Shown here: in pieces, positions 6,570 to 14,535 of the stretch
Layout: the number at the start of each line of letters is the position of its first letter
Position numbering within the stretch: the stretch's first letter is position 1
Source: Flavobacteriales bacterium
Lineage (GTDB): Bacteria; Bacteroidota; Bacteroidia; Flavobacteriales_E; Vicingaceae
Direction: 5' to 3'
Assembly: GCA_013359255.1 (NCBI GenBank)
Contig: JABWCF010000009.1
Location: 62,001-126,000, forward strand
Length of the DNA: 64,000 nucleotides
The notes under the pieces: generated by a model
What the model was told of the DNA's origin: nothing
Seen by the model: the letters and a program-made list of their open reading frames with translations, nothing else
The model's database searches: none
Translations under genes and position numbers: made by a program

Positions 6570-8171
6570 ATGAAAAAAATTCATCAATTCCAGCAGTTTG
6601 CCAAAGGTAAGGTTAATCAGGCTTTGCAAGGCAATAATAATGCGGTGATCTATACCCGTGTATCATCCAAGGAGCAGGCGGACACTAATCAGAGCCTTGA
6701 AACTCAGAGAAAATATTGTACAGAGTATGGTATAAAAAACAACCTGAACATATTGGGATTTTTCGGAGGAACTTATGAAAGTGCAAAGACAGATGAACGC
6801 AATGAGTTCAACCGGATGATAAAATTTCTAAAAAATTCAAAAGAAAAAACTTCGTGCATTCTTGTATATAGTCTTGACCGTTTCAGCCGTTCGGGAGAGA
6901 ATGCCATTTATATTTCTTCACAGCTTAAAAAGCAAGGAGTTACTATTGTTTCCGTAACACAGCCTATTGATGTTTCCACACATGCCGGAGTATTGCAACA
7001 GAACATACAATTTATTTTCAGTAAATATGACAATGATTTGAGAATGCAGAAATGTGTAGATGGTATGCGGGAAAAATTAAAGAGAGGAGAATGGTTAGGC
7101 GCTGCTCCTACCGGGTATTCCTATGATCGCACTCACGGTGGAAAAGAACAGAAAATAATTATCAACGAATATGGTAAAGCGCTTCAAAAGGCTTTTCAGT
7201 GGAGGCTGGAAGGACATTCCAATCCACAGATTGTTGAAAAACTAAAAGCATTGGGATTAACTCTCCCATTTCAAAGGATCAGCGAAATATTTAGAAATCC
7301 TTTTTACTGCGGACTGATTTCGCATAATATGCTGAACGGAGAGATAGCGGAAGGAAAGCACCCTGCACTTGTTTCCAAAGAAACGTTCCTGAAAGTATTC
7401 CAATTGAATAAACGGGGAGGTTATAAGCAGAAAAAAGAAAATGAGCATCTTCCATTGAAGCTATTCGTTAAATGTGAAAAATGTGAATCACCTTTTACAG
7501 GTTATATTGTAAAAAAGAAGAACATCTATTATTACAAGTGCAATGATGTAAAATGTCATTGCAACAGGAGTGTAAAAACCATGCACAATAACTTTGTTCA
7601 TCTTCTTGATAACAAATCAGCGGATTCTACTTACAGCCAAGTTTATAAAAAAGCGTTGGAATATATTTACAACAAAGAAACTTCATCCGGCAAAACCAAG
7701 CAGGAGGCTTTTTCTGTACAGTTAAATGAGATAAAAGAGAAGCTCTACAAAACGGAAGAGAGATTTGCTTGTGGAGAAATTGACCGGGATATTTATAACA
7801 AGGTGTCTGAAAAATTTAAGTCAGAAATAAGGACAATAGTGGAGGATATTGAAAAATCAGCCTTAAAATTATCTAACCCGGAAAAGGCGATAAGTTTTAT
7901 AGTGGATTTGTCCTCAAAACTCTCTACTACGTGGAATTTGAACGATTATTCTCAAAAACAGAATGTTCAGAAATTACTGTTTCCTGATGGTATTCGGTAC
8001 AATATTGAAAATGACGAATATCTAACTTCCAGATGGGTTTCTCCTATCGTTGTAACTTCTTATCTGTCAGCGACTTTAAAGGAAAAGAAAAACGGGATAC
8101 CAGATGATTTATCTGAAATATCCCGTTTAGTAGCGAGGGGGGGATTTGAACCCCCGACCTCAGGGTTATGA
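6570..8171 (+). CDS. Large serine recombinase 2, reading frame entering tRNA antisense
   Basis: 533 residues. The same architecture as the recombinase at 3600: catalytic Ser in YTRVSSKEQ (about residue 33), YSLDRFSRSG, a recombinase domain (FRNPFYCGLISHN), a zinc ribbon with CEKC and CNDVKC, and a coiled coil. It follows the AbiEi-type gene by 20 bp, probably as one operon. The last ~30 codons are not typical: they are encoded by a hairpin (8091-8129) and the reverse of the tRNA-Met 3' half, giving the well-known spurious-looking ending VARGGFEPPTSGL, and the stop lies in the anticodon-loop region. The native C-terminus is probably different in the excised form. Likely integrase of the element. 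Confidence 0.88.
   Translation: MKKIHQFQQFAKGKVNQALQGNNNAVIYTRVSSKEQADTNQSLETQRKYCTEYGIKNNLNILGFFGGTYESAKTDERNEFNRMIKFLKNSKEKTSCILVYSLDRFSRSGENAIYISSQLKKQGVTIVSVTQPIDVSTHAGVLQQNIQFIFSKYDNDLRMQKCVDGMREKLKRGEWLGAAPTGYSYDRTHGGKEQKIIINEYGKALQKAFQWRLEGHSNPQIVEKLKALGLTLPFQRISEIFRNPFYCGLISHNMLNGEIAEGKHPALVSKETFLKVFQLNKRGGYKQKKENEHLPLKLFVKCEKCESPFTGYIVKKKNIYYYKCNDVKCHCNRSVKTMHNNFVHLLDNKSADSTYSQVYKKALEYIYNKETSSGKTKQEAFSVQLNEIKEKLYKTEERFACGEIDRDIYNKVSEKFKSEIRTIVEDIEKSALKLSNPEKAISFIVDLSSKLSTTWNLNDYSQKQNVQKLLFPDGIRYNIENDEYLTSRWVSPIVVTSYLSATLKEKKNGIPDDLSEISRLVARGGFEPPTSGL
8091..8129 (-). terminator. Terminator of tRNA-Met
   Basis: The arms AAACGGGATA (8091-8100) and TATCCCGTTT (8118-8127) enclose a second inner stem (CAGAT/ATCTG). 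Read on the minus strand the hairpin follows the tRNA 3' end by a few bases and is followed by TTTTTCTTTTCC, a classic intrinsic terminator. It also lies inside the reading frame of the plus-strand recombinase. Whether it belongs to the host or to the element decides where the boundary is. Confidence 0.75.
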
Positions 8172-8204
8172 ATCCTGCGCTCTAACCACCTGAGCTACCT
8201 CGCC
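8131..8204 (-). tRNA. tRNA-Met (CAT), elongator type
   Basis: 74 nt on the minus strand, 5' end GGCGAGGTAGCTCAG at 8204. It has a D-arm, an anticodon loop TTCATAA with anticodon CAT (8168-8170), a T-arm GGGGGTTCAAATCCCCC, and a 7-bp acceptor stem whose first pair is G-U, with discriminator A. CCA is not encoded. The absence of the initiator-type mismatch (C1-A72) argues for elongator tRNA-Met. A tRNA-Ile read by lysidine-modified CAU is the alternative. It is the apparent integration target of the element to the left. Confidence 0.95.
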
Positions 8205-8216
8205 AATTTTAGGCTG

Positions 8217-8246
8217 CAAATATAGGTTTTTTGTTATTTTTCAAAA
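8217..8246 (-). promoter_or_regulatory. Promoter of tRNA-Met
   Basis: On the minus strand TTTTG (8246-8242) and TATATTTG (8224-8217) are separated by 17 nt, matching the Bacteroidota TTTG / TAnnTTTG consensus, with the tRNA 5' end 12 nt further on. It shows that the tRNA is driven from the chromosomal side and remains expressible after integration. Confidence 0.7.
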
Positions 8247-8330
8247 TATTTTTTGATATTTAATCTTTTAAGTGTACTTTGCAGCAATATTTGAATACAG
8301 TATTTTCTGTTTAGTTCTTAACCTTAACTC

Positions 8331-8717
8331 ATGGCGAATAAAAAAATATACGAACTGGAATATCAGGTAAACGCTTCTCCTAAACTTCTATACAATTACT
8401 TAAGTACTATAAGCGGCCTTTCCGAGTGGTTTGCAGACGATATAAACTCCAGAGGCGATGAAATGGAATTTATTTGGGATGATGACACCCGTGCTACAGC
8501 CCACATAATTGCTAAAAAACAAGGGGCATTTATTCGCTTTAAGTGGGAAGGTGATATTGACAGCGATGCATTTTTTGAAATGAAAATTCAAATTGATGAA
8601 CTAACCAAAGATGTATCCTTAATCATTACCGACTTTGCCGAAGAAAATGAAATGGAAGATGCCGTGCAACTTTGGAATGCTCAAATTTCAAAATTACTTC
8701 AGGTTCTAGGCTCTTAA
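8331..8717 (+). CDS. START-like domain (SRPBCC fold) protein
   Basis: 128 residues from ATG 8331. It is a conserved Bacteroidota family related to AHSA1/START-like hydrophobic-ligand folds: YEYQVNAS-type strand at the N-terminus (here YELEYQVNASPKLLYNYL), then LSEWFADDINSRG, a central FIRFKWEGD strand and a long C-terminal helix (EDAVQLWNAQISKLLQVLGS). No signal peptide, so cytosolic. Ligand unknown. It is the first gene right of the tRNA and sits 18 bp before the PAP2 gene, probably co-transcribed. Full length compared with the family. Confidence 0.85.
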   Translation: MANKKIYELEYQVNASPKLLYNYLSTISGLSEWFADDINSRGDEMEFIWDDDTRATAHIIAKKQGAFIRFKWEGDIDSDAFFEMKIQIDELTKDVSLIITDFAEENEMEDAVQLWNAQISKLLQVLGS

Positions 8718-8735
8718 TTTTTTTCGCTTCTACGA

Positions 8736-9383
8736 ATGAGGAGTTTACTCAGAAAAAACGCCATTTTCTTTATCCCCTATATCATTATTTTAGCATTTTC
8801 TTTATGCCTTTTGCTATTTTTCGACAAAGCCTCTATTCACTTGTTTATTAATCGGTTTCATTCCAGTTCTTTCGATTTTTTCTTTACCTATTTTACTCAT
8901 TTAGCCGATGGCTTATTAATCCTTTTTATTGGAATTATATTTTTCGCCTTCAACAAAGAAAGAAGCCTCTTTATTTTGGTATCTTTTGGCATATCATCGG
9001 CTATAACCCAAATTTTAAAAAAAGTGATTTATCATGAACAATTAAGACCCAGTGTTTTTTTTAACGACCTGTCTAATTTATACATTGTTCCAGGAGTAGA
9101 TATTCACGGTTATTTTAGTTTTCCATCGGGCCACACAGCAGGAGCTTTTTGTTTGGCTACTTGTCTTGTTTTATCGGGTAGTAATACTAAATTGCAACTC
9201 TTTCTTTTACTGTACGCATTATTGGCGGCTTATTCCAGAATGTATTTATCTCAACACTTTTTAGTAGATGTAGTTGTAGGTAGTACCATTGGGGTTTGTT
9301 CTGCTCTTGTTGTATACCCGATATTTTACCATTGGATGTTTCTAAAAAAAATCTTCCCCAATAAAAAAAATGCAGGCAAATGA
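8736..9383 (+). CDS. PAP2-family membrane phosphatase
   Basis: 215 residues, about six membrane segments. The three phosphatase motifs are present: KX6RP in KKVIYHEQLRP, PSGHTAG, and SRX5HX3D in SRMYLSQHFLVD. Family knowledge: such integral phosphatases hydrolyse undecaprenyl-diphosphate or phosphatidyl phosphates at the outer face of the inner membrane. The gene overlaps the next glycosyltransferase by 4 bp (ATGA), so it is coupled to it. This suggests recycling of polyprenyl carriers, or lipid A dephosphorylation; the exact substrate is not predictable. Confidence 0.9.
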   Translation: MRSLLRKNAIFFIPYIIILAFSLCLLLFFDKASIHLFINRFHSSSFDFFFTYFTHLADGLLILFIGIIFFAFNKERSLFILVSFGISSAITQILKKVIYHEQLRPSVFFNDLSNLYIVPGVDIHGYFSFPSGHTAGAFCLATCLVLSGSNTKLQLFLLLYALLAAYSRMYLSQHFLVDVVVGSTIGVCSALVVYPIFYHWMFLKKIFPNKKNAGK

Positions 9384-11014
9384 AATGGTTTGTAAATAAA
9401 ACAGAATACCTATTATTTGTATTTGCGCTATTCCTTTTTGTACCTTTCTTAGGAAATGTACATTTGTTTGACTGGGATGAAATCAATTTTGCCGAAGCCT
9501 CTCGCGAAATGTTGGCTAGCGGAAATTATGCTATTGTTCAAATTGATTACATGCCCTTTTGGGAAAAACCTCCTTTCTTTTTTTGGCTTCAAGCTCTTTC
9601 CATGAAAGCTTTTGGTGTAAACGAATTCGCAGCACGATTACCAAATGCACTTTGCGGAGCATTTACCGTACTTGCTCTATTTCGAATAGGTAAAAAATTA
9701 TTCGATGTAAATTTTGGTCTTATTTGGGTATTAGCTTACATAGGTTCGCTGCTGCCATTCTTCTATTTTAAATCCGGAATAATTGACCCTTGGTTTAATT
9801 TATTTATTTTTTTAAGCATCTGGCATTTGTATTTGTATCTAAACAAACACCCCAGCCAACTATTACAAATTGTGGCCTCGGCCTTATTTTTAGGGTTTGC
9901 GGTATTAACCAAAGGACCGGTTGCCATATTAATTGTTGGATTATGTTACAGTATCTATTTACTATTTAACCGATTTAAAAATGTACCCCCACTAAAACAC
10001 CTATTTCTGTATTTTGCAGTTGTTTTGGGTATTGGTGGTATTTGGTTCTTTGCATTATTATTGAATGGTAACTACGAAATTATTTCTGAATTTATTCTTT
10101 ACCAAATTCGCCTGTTTAAAACTCAAGATGCCGGACACGGAGGTCCTTTTTATTATCATTTTATTGTTCTTTTAGCAGGCTGTTTTCCTGCTTCTATTTT
10201 TGCTATTCCTTATCTAAAAAAAGATTATACCATTACGTTGCTTCAACAATCATTTCATTATTTCATGCTTTTGTTGTTTTGGGTGGTACTAATTCTATTT
10301 TCTATCGTTAAAACTAAAATTGTTCATTACTCTTCTCTATGTTATTTTCCATTAACCTTTTTTTCGGCAATAGCTCTATATAAATTATTTTACTCCGAAA
10401 AGAAAATACATTCTACAGTCGTTTTTCTAATTGCATTGGTTGGGCTAAGCCTTTCGCTTATTTTAATTGCTGTTCCTTTTATAGAAATAGTAAAACCTTT
10501 TTTAATGGCACAAAATATTCCTTCGGATGAGTTTGGGAAAGAAGCCTTTAAAACAAGTGTAAACTGGAGCGGCATTGAAAGTATTGGAGGAGTGCTATTA
10601 TGTATTGGTATATTTTTCTTTTTGTACTATCGTAAAAGAAAAATATCAAAAGCTGTTCTTATTTTGTTTTTTGCCTCTTTGCTTTCTACCTCTCTTGCCA
10701 TGCTGCTCATTGCTCCTAAAGTAGAACCATACTCGCAAGGGGCAGCCATTGAATTTTACAAAAGCAAAAGAAACGAGGAATGTTTTATTCTACCCCTAGG
10801 ATTTAAAAGCTATGCTCATTTGTTTTATGCACAAAAAAAATACGGTTTAAATCCTCCTCACTATTCTGAAGATTGGGCATTAAGCAGAGATACAAACATT
10901 CCGGTATATTGTGTAGTAAAAATAAATCGCTCCAAAGAATACGAGAAATACTACCCACAACTCGAAAAATTGTACGAAAAAAATGGTTTTGTTTTTTACA
11001 AAAAGAGAGACTAA
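9380..11014 (+). CDS. GT39 / ArnT-like membrane glycosyltransferase
   Basis: 544 residues with some ten to twelve transmembrane helices and the N-terminal periplasmic-loop motif FDWDEINFAEASREM typical of ArnT/PMT (GT-C) enzymes, where the acidic residues act in catalysis. Such enzymes use polyprenyl-phosphate sugars as donors and modify lipid A or proteins in the periplasm. A small soluble domain closes the C-terminus. It starts in the stop of the PAP2 gene and ends 4 bp into the convergent GT2 gene, whose product is the kind of enzyme that makes polyprenyl-phosphate sugar donors. A lipid A-modifying branch is an inference. Confidence 0.85.
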   Translation: MKWFVNKTEYLLFVFALFLFVPFLGNVHLFDWDEINFAEASREMLASGNYAIVQIDYMPFWEKPPFFFWLQALSMKAFGVNEFAARLPNALCGAFTVLALFRIGKKLFDVNFGLIWVLAYIGSLLPFFYFKSGIIDPWFNLFIFLSIWHLYLYLNKHPSQLLQIVASALFLGFAVLTKGPVAILIVGLCYSIYLLFNRFKNVPPLKHLFLYFAVVLGIGGIWFFALLLNGNYEIISEFILYQIRLFKTQDAGHGGPFYYHFIVLLAGCFPASIFAIPYLKKDYTITLLQQSFHYFMLLLFWVVLILFSIVKTKIVHYSSLCYFPLTFFSAIALYKLFYSEKKIHSTVVFLIALVGLSLSLILIAVPFIEIVKPFLMAQNIPSDEFGKEAFKTSVNWSGIESIGGVLLCIGIFFFLYYRKRKISKAVLILFFASLLSTSLAMLLIAPKVEPYSQGAAIEFYKSKRNEECFILPLGFKSYAHLFYAQKKYGLNPPHYSEDWALSRDTNIPVYCVVKINRSKEYEKYYPQLEKLYEKNGFVFYKKRD

Positions 11015-11760
11015 AAGTTGAGTTCGTATCGGTCCATTTTTAAAATGCCCCACTTACAAAGCCTATGTGAACAGGACGTGAAGAGTACTCCCATTCCGTA
11101 TACCATGCTCCGTTTAAAATTTATAGAAGATGCTTCTTTAAAATATTTTGTGGGGCAGGTTACTTCGGCAATATCATAACCGGCATATATAATTTGCGAA
11201 AGCATTTGGTTATCAAAAACAAAATCATCGGAATTCCGATTATATTTAATCTTCAGCAATACTTCTTTAGAAAATGCACGATACCCGGTATGGTACTCTG
11301 ATAATTTTTGGTTTACCAAAATATTTTGAGTGAAAGTGAGTACCCTGTTAAAAAAATATTTATACAAAGGCATACCCCCTTTTAATGCTCCATTTCCTAA
11401 AATTCGAGAACCCAATACAACATGAAAAAGGTTGTTAGAAATAAGAGAAGCCATTGAGTGAATTAACTTGGGGGTGTACTGATAATCGGGGTGAAGCATA
11501 ATGACTATATCGGCACCAAGTTCTAAAGCTTTAGTGTAACAGGTTTTTTGATTTCCTCCATACCCCCTATTTACCTCGTGTTGTATAATGTTTTTGATTC
11601 CTAATTTCTTTCCTACTTCTACGGTATTGTCCTTGCTACGGTCGTCTACTAAAACCACATCATCAACAATATCAAATGGAATTTCACTATACGTTTTTTC
11701 AAGCGTAAGTTCTGCATTATATGCAGGCAATACTACAATAACTTTTTTCCCGTTTATCAT
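11011..11760 (-). CDS. GT2 family glycosyltransferase, dolichyl-phosphate mannose synthase-like
   Basis: 249 residues, GT-A fold. N-terminal VVLPAYNAELTLEKTYSEIP, then DDRSKDNTVEV, the acidic metal-site region MLHPDYQY (about 90), GSRILGNGALKGGMP and YRAFSKEVL. No C-terminal membrane helices, so it matches the soluble DPM1-type group that charges polyprenyl phosphate with a hexose from a nucleotide sugar. It is transcribed convergently with the GT39 gene and overlaps it by 4 bp. Donor and acceptor are inferred from the family. Confidence 0.88.
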   Translation of the reverse strand: MINGKKVIVVLPAYNAELTLEKTYSEIPFDIVDDVVLVDDRSKDNTVEVGKKLGIKNIIQHEVNRGYGGNQKTCYTKALELGADIVIMLHPDYQYTPKLIHSMASLISNNLFHVVLGSRILGNGALKGGMPLYKYFFNRVLTFTQNILVNQKLSEYHTGYRAFSKEVLLKIKYNRNSDDFVFDNQMLSQIIYAGYDIAEVTCPTKYFKEASSINFKRSMVYGMGVLFTSCSHRLCKWGILKMDRYELNF

Positions 11761-11837
11761 TTAAAAAATAATTTTCGTACAAAAGTAATCAAACCCATAG
11801 AATTGCGTTAATTAGCAATATTCATGAATATGTATCT

Positions 11838-13379
11838 TTGCTAACCAATACCATTGAATTGAATACTGCATCAAAATTTATATTAAAATCTTTTTTAGGT
11901 CCGTTTATTCTTACCTTCTTTATTGCCTTGTTTGTACTTATTATGCAATGGCTATGGTTGTACATAGACGATATGGTAGGAAAAGGAATTGAAACGCACT
12001 ACATCATAGAATTATTTATTTACGCCTCGGCTCATTTTGTGCCAATGGCCTTGCCCTTAGCTATTCTTTTATCTTCTCTAATGACAATGGGCAATCTTGG
12101 CGAACAGTACGAACTGGTTGCCTTTAAGGCCGCAGGAGTGTCACTTATGAAAGTAATGCAACCGCTTATTGTATTTGTATTTTTTTTATCTATTTCTGCC
12201 TTCTTGTTTTCTAACTACGTTTTGCCTGTGGCCAATCTTAAAATGAATTCACTCTTCTACGATATTCGCGAAAAAAAACCGGCCGTTGATATTAAACCGG
12301 GTAGATTTTATAATGAAATAGAAGGCTTTTCTATTCGTATTAAAGAAAAAAGAAAAAAAGGGAACAACGAAGTGTTATACGGTTTAATGCTATACGACCA
12401 TAGAGAAAGAAATGGAAACCGTATTGTTACCATTGCCGATTCGGGTATGATGCAAATTACCCCCGATAAATTATATGCTGTAATGACTTTACACAATGGT
12501 AGTTCCTACGTAGAACAAATGGATAAAGACCCTTCTAAACCCACATTTCCATTTTACAGAAGATACTTTAAAAACACACAAATAGTGCTAGATCTTTCCG
12601 AGTTTAAGATGTCGCGTACCGATGAAGATCTTTTTAAAGATAACTACCAAATGCTTAACATCACTCAGCTTAGCGATGCCATGGATACTATCAACAAACA
12701 ATTTGAACGTAAAAAAATAATGCATTTAGTAGGTTTAAAAGAAAGTATGGTTTATTTTAATCCCTCTTACTTAAATGATTTTTTACCCAAAGACACTAGC
12801 CAGGCTAAGAATATTACAAATGATTCCTCCCAGTACAAATTAAATAATCTTGCTTTCGATAAATACATTGACACCCTCTCTTTTTTCGATAAAGGGAGAA
12901 TTTATTCCAATGCTATTTCGTTGGCTCGTACCGTTGCCAACCGAACTAATCTTTACATAGAAGAAAAAGCCGGAATGTTTAATTATTACATTCAACACGA
13001 AATAGAATGGCATCGAAAGTTTACACTTTCAATTGCTTGTTTAATTTTATTCTTCATCGGTGCTCCATTAGGTGCTATTATTAGAAAAGGTGGATTAGGA
13101 ATGCCCGTAGTAATGTCTGTAATCTTTTTCATTTTCTTTCACATACTTTCTATCAGCGGAGAAAAGATGACCAAAGAAGTAGTATTGCCCTCTTGGCAGG
13201 GTATGTGGATCGCTACAATAGTATTTTTACCCATGGGCATTTTCTTTACGTGGAAAGCGGCCAGCGATTCTGGTTTATTTAGCATTGATAATTATATTGA
13301 AAGCTTAAAAAAAGTGGTTCATCTAATGAGTCCCAAAAACTGGCGTAAAAAAAATGAATCTTTTACAAGTAACCTCTAA
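11838..13379 (+). CDS. LptG/LptF-type permease (YjgP/YjgQ family)
   Basis: About 513 residues. Three N-terminal membrane helices (about 15-130), a large periplasmic β-jellyroll-like region (about 140-370) and three C-terminal helices (about 395-480, ending FLPMGIFFTWKAASDSG) match LptF/LptG, the membrane part of the lipopolysaccharide exporter LptBFG. No ATG exists near the N-terminus. TTG 11838 is given, but it lies inside a TATCTTTG box (11833-11840) that matches the -7 consensus, so TTG 11859 is a strong alternative. The middle region is longer than in proteobacterial LptG. The gene overlaps the next glycosyltransferase by 26 bp. Confidence 0.88.
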   Translation: MLTNTIELNTASKFILKSFLGPFILTFFIALFVLIMQWLWLYIDDMVGKGIETHYIIELFIYASAHFVPMALPLAILLSSLMTMGNLGEQYELVAFKAAGVSLMKVMQPLIVFVFFLSISAFLFSNYVLPVANLKMNSLFYDIREKKPAVDIKPGRFYNEIEGFSIRIKEKRKKGNNEVLYGLMLYDHRERNGNRIVTIADSGMMQITPDKLYAVMTLHNGSSYVEQMDKDPSKPTFPFYRRYFKNTQIVLDLSEFKMSRTDEDLFKDNYQMLNITQLSDAMDTINKQFERKKIMHLVGLKESMVYFNPSYLNDFLPKDTSQAKNITNDSSQYKLNNLAFDKYIDTLSFFDKGRIYSNAISLARTVANRTNLYIEEKAGMFNYYIQHEIEWHRKFTLSIACLILFFIGAPLGAIIRKGGLGMPVVMSVIFFIFFHILSISGEKMTKEVVLPSWQGMWIATIVFLPMGIFFTWKAASDSGLFSIDNYIESLKKVVHLMSPKNWRKKNESFTSNL

Positions 13380-14535
13380 ACCACCTTTTCCCGGAAAAGA
13401 TGGTGGCTGCAAGGCCATGGCAGCTCTTACCAATGGACTTATACTGCAGGGAAATGAGGTACAATTACTATGTATTGCCACACAAAAGCACCCGTTTAAT
13501 ATTGCTTCATTTCCTCCTTCCTTAACAGAAAAAACAAAATCGGTATTCATTAATACCAAACCCAATTTTATCAAAGCCGTTCTTGCATTTATTCTAAATA
13601 AATCGTACAATATTACTCGTTTTGATAGCCCAAAAATGCACCAACTCGTAAAGCAATCCTTACAACAAAATAAGTTTGATGCCATTATTTTAGACAGTTT
13701 ATACACCACACCCTATTTGCCTACAATTCTAAAAAATACCACATGCCCCGTAATTTACAGAGCTCACAATATAGAGTACGAATTGTGGGAAGCCCATGCC
13801 AAGACCGAAAAAAATATTTTTAAAAAATTATATCTTCAACATCTTGCCAAACGATTAAAAAAATACGAAATAAACTTCCTTACTGAAGTAACCGGAATAG
13901 CCTGCATCAGCCCTGAAAATGCCATTCAAATTAAAAACATTTCAAAAAATAAAAGGGTATCGTACATTCCATTTTCGATAAACGATTCTCTGCCCAAAAT
14001 CGCAACTTCCAAAAAACTTTTTTTTATTGGCTCTTTTGAATGGGAGCCCAATATAATTGGTTTAAAATGGTTTATAAAAAACGTATGGGGTAAAATCATT
14101 GATTTCGATTCAGAAATTGAATTTCACATTGCTGGAAAAGGCATGAACAGAAAGGAATGGGAAGGAAAAAATATTGTTTGCCATGGCGAAGTTGAAAATG
14201 CAGAAAAATTTATAGAGCCCTTTTTTATAATGCCGGTTCCTCTGTTTAACGGAAGCGGAGTACGCATTAAAATTATAGAAGCAATGGCTGCAGGAAAAAT
14301 TATAATTGCTACTCCAAAAGCAGCCGAAGGTATACCATACACCCATCAAAAAAATATATTTATTGCTCAATCGGAGAATGAGTTTATAAATTATATTAAA
14401 TATTGCATTTTAAATCCAGAAGTAGCAATTAGCATAAGTTTAGAAGCACAAAAGTTGGCTGCGGAACAATATGGAAACAGGAAAGTAATGCACGATTTTA
14501 TCACATTCATCAATAAATTAAAAGAAGATGAATAA
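13354..14535 (+). CDS. GT4-type glycosyltransferase
   Basis: 393 residues, GT-B fold. N-terminal GG-loop region (PPFPGKDGGCKAMAALTNGL), acceptor domain with IYRAHNIEYELW, and C-terminal donor-binding domain with IGSFEWEPNIIGLKWF, LFNGSGVRIKIIEAMAAGK and TPKAAEGI. It begins inside the 3' end of the LptG gene (26-bp overlap) and overlaps the next glycosyltransferase by 8 bp, so the three form one operon. Its donor sugar is probably a nucleotide hexose and its product a surface polysaccharide or lipopolysaccharide outer core; not determinable from sequence alone. Confidence 0.9.
   Translation: MNLLQVTSKPPFPGKDGGCKAMAALTNGLILQGNEVQLLCIATQKHPFNIASFPPSLTEKTKSVFINTKPNFIKAVLAFILNKSYNITRFDSPKMHQLVKQSLQQNKFDAIILDSLYTTPYLPTILKNTTCPVIYRAHNIEYELWEAHAKTEKNIFKKLYLQHLAKRLKKYEINFLTEVTGIACISPENAIQIKNISKNKRVSYIPFSINDSLPKIATSKKLFFIGSFEWEPNIIGLKWFIKNVWGKIIDFDSEIEFHIAGKGMNRKEWEGKNIVCHGEVENAEKFIEPFFIMPVPLFNGSGVRIKIIEAMAAGKIIIATPKAAEGIPYTHQKNIFIAQSENEFINYIKYCILNPEVAISISLEAQKLAAEQYGNRKVMHDFITFINKLKEDE

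Larger units (their letters stand above)
1..8130. mobile_element. Integrated element abutting the 3' end of tRNA-Met (left end outside window)
   Basis: Seen: a primase-helicase, a repeat-dense non-coding region, two large serine recombinases, an AbiEi-type antitoxin and small unknown genes lie together, and the last recombinase abuts a tRNA 3' end. To the right of the tRNA every gene is ordinary chromosomal housekeeping. The right boundary is therefore placed at or inside the tRNA 3' region. The left boundary is not in the window, so size and the second attachment site are unknown. Whether the two recombinases belong to one element or to nested elements cannot be decided here. No relaxase, conjugation or phage structural gene is visible in this portion. 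Confidence 0.7.

Noticed and set aside
8100-8204. Duplicate 3' tRNA fragment (second att site) inside the window
   Set aside because: I looked for another copy of the T-arm/acceptor region left of 8131 and found none; the other end must be outside.
13323-13709. Minus-strand ORF over the glycosyltransferase start
   Set aside because: Shadow frame of a strongly supported plus-strand gene; cysteine-rich, atypical product.
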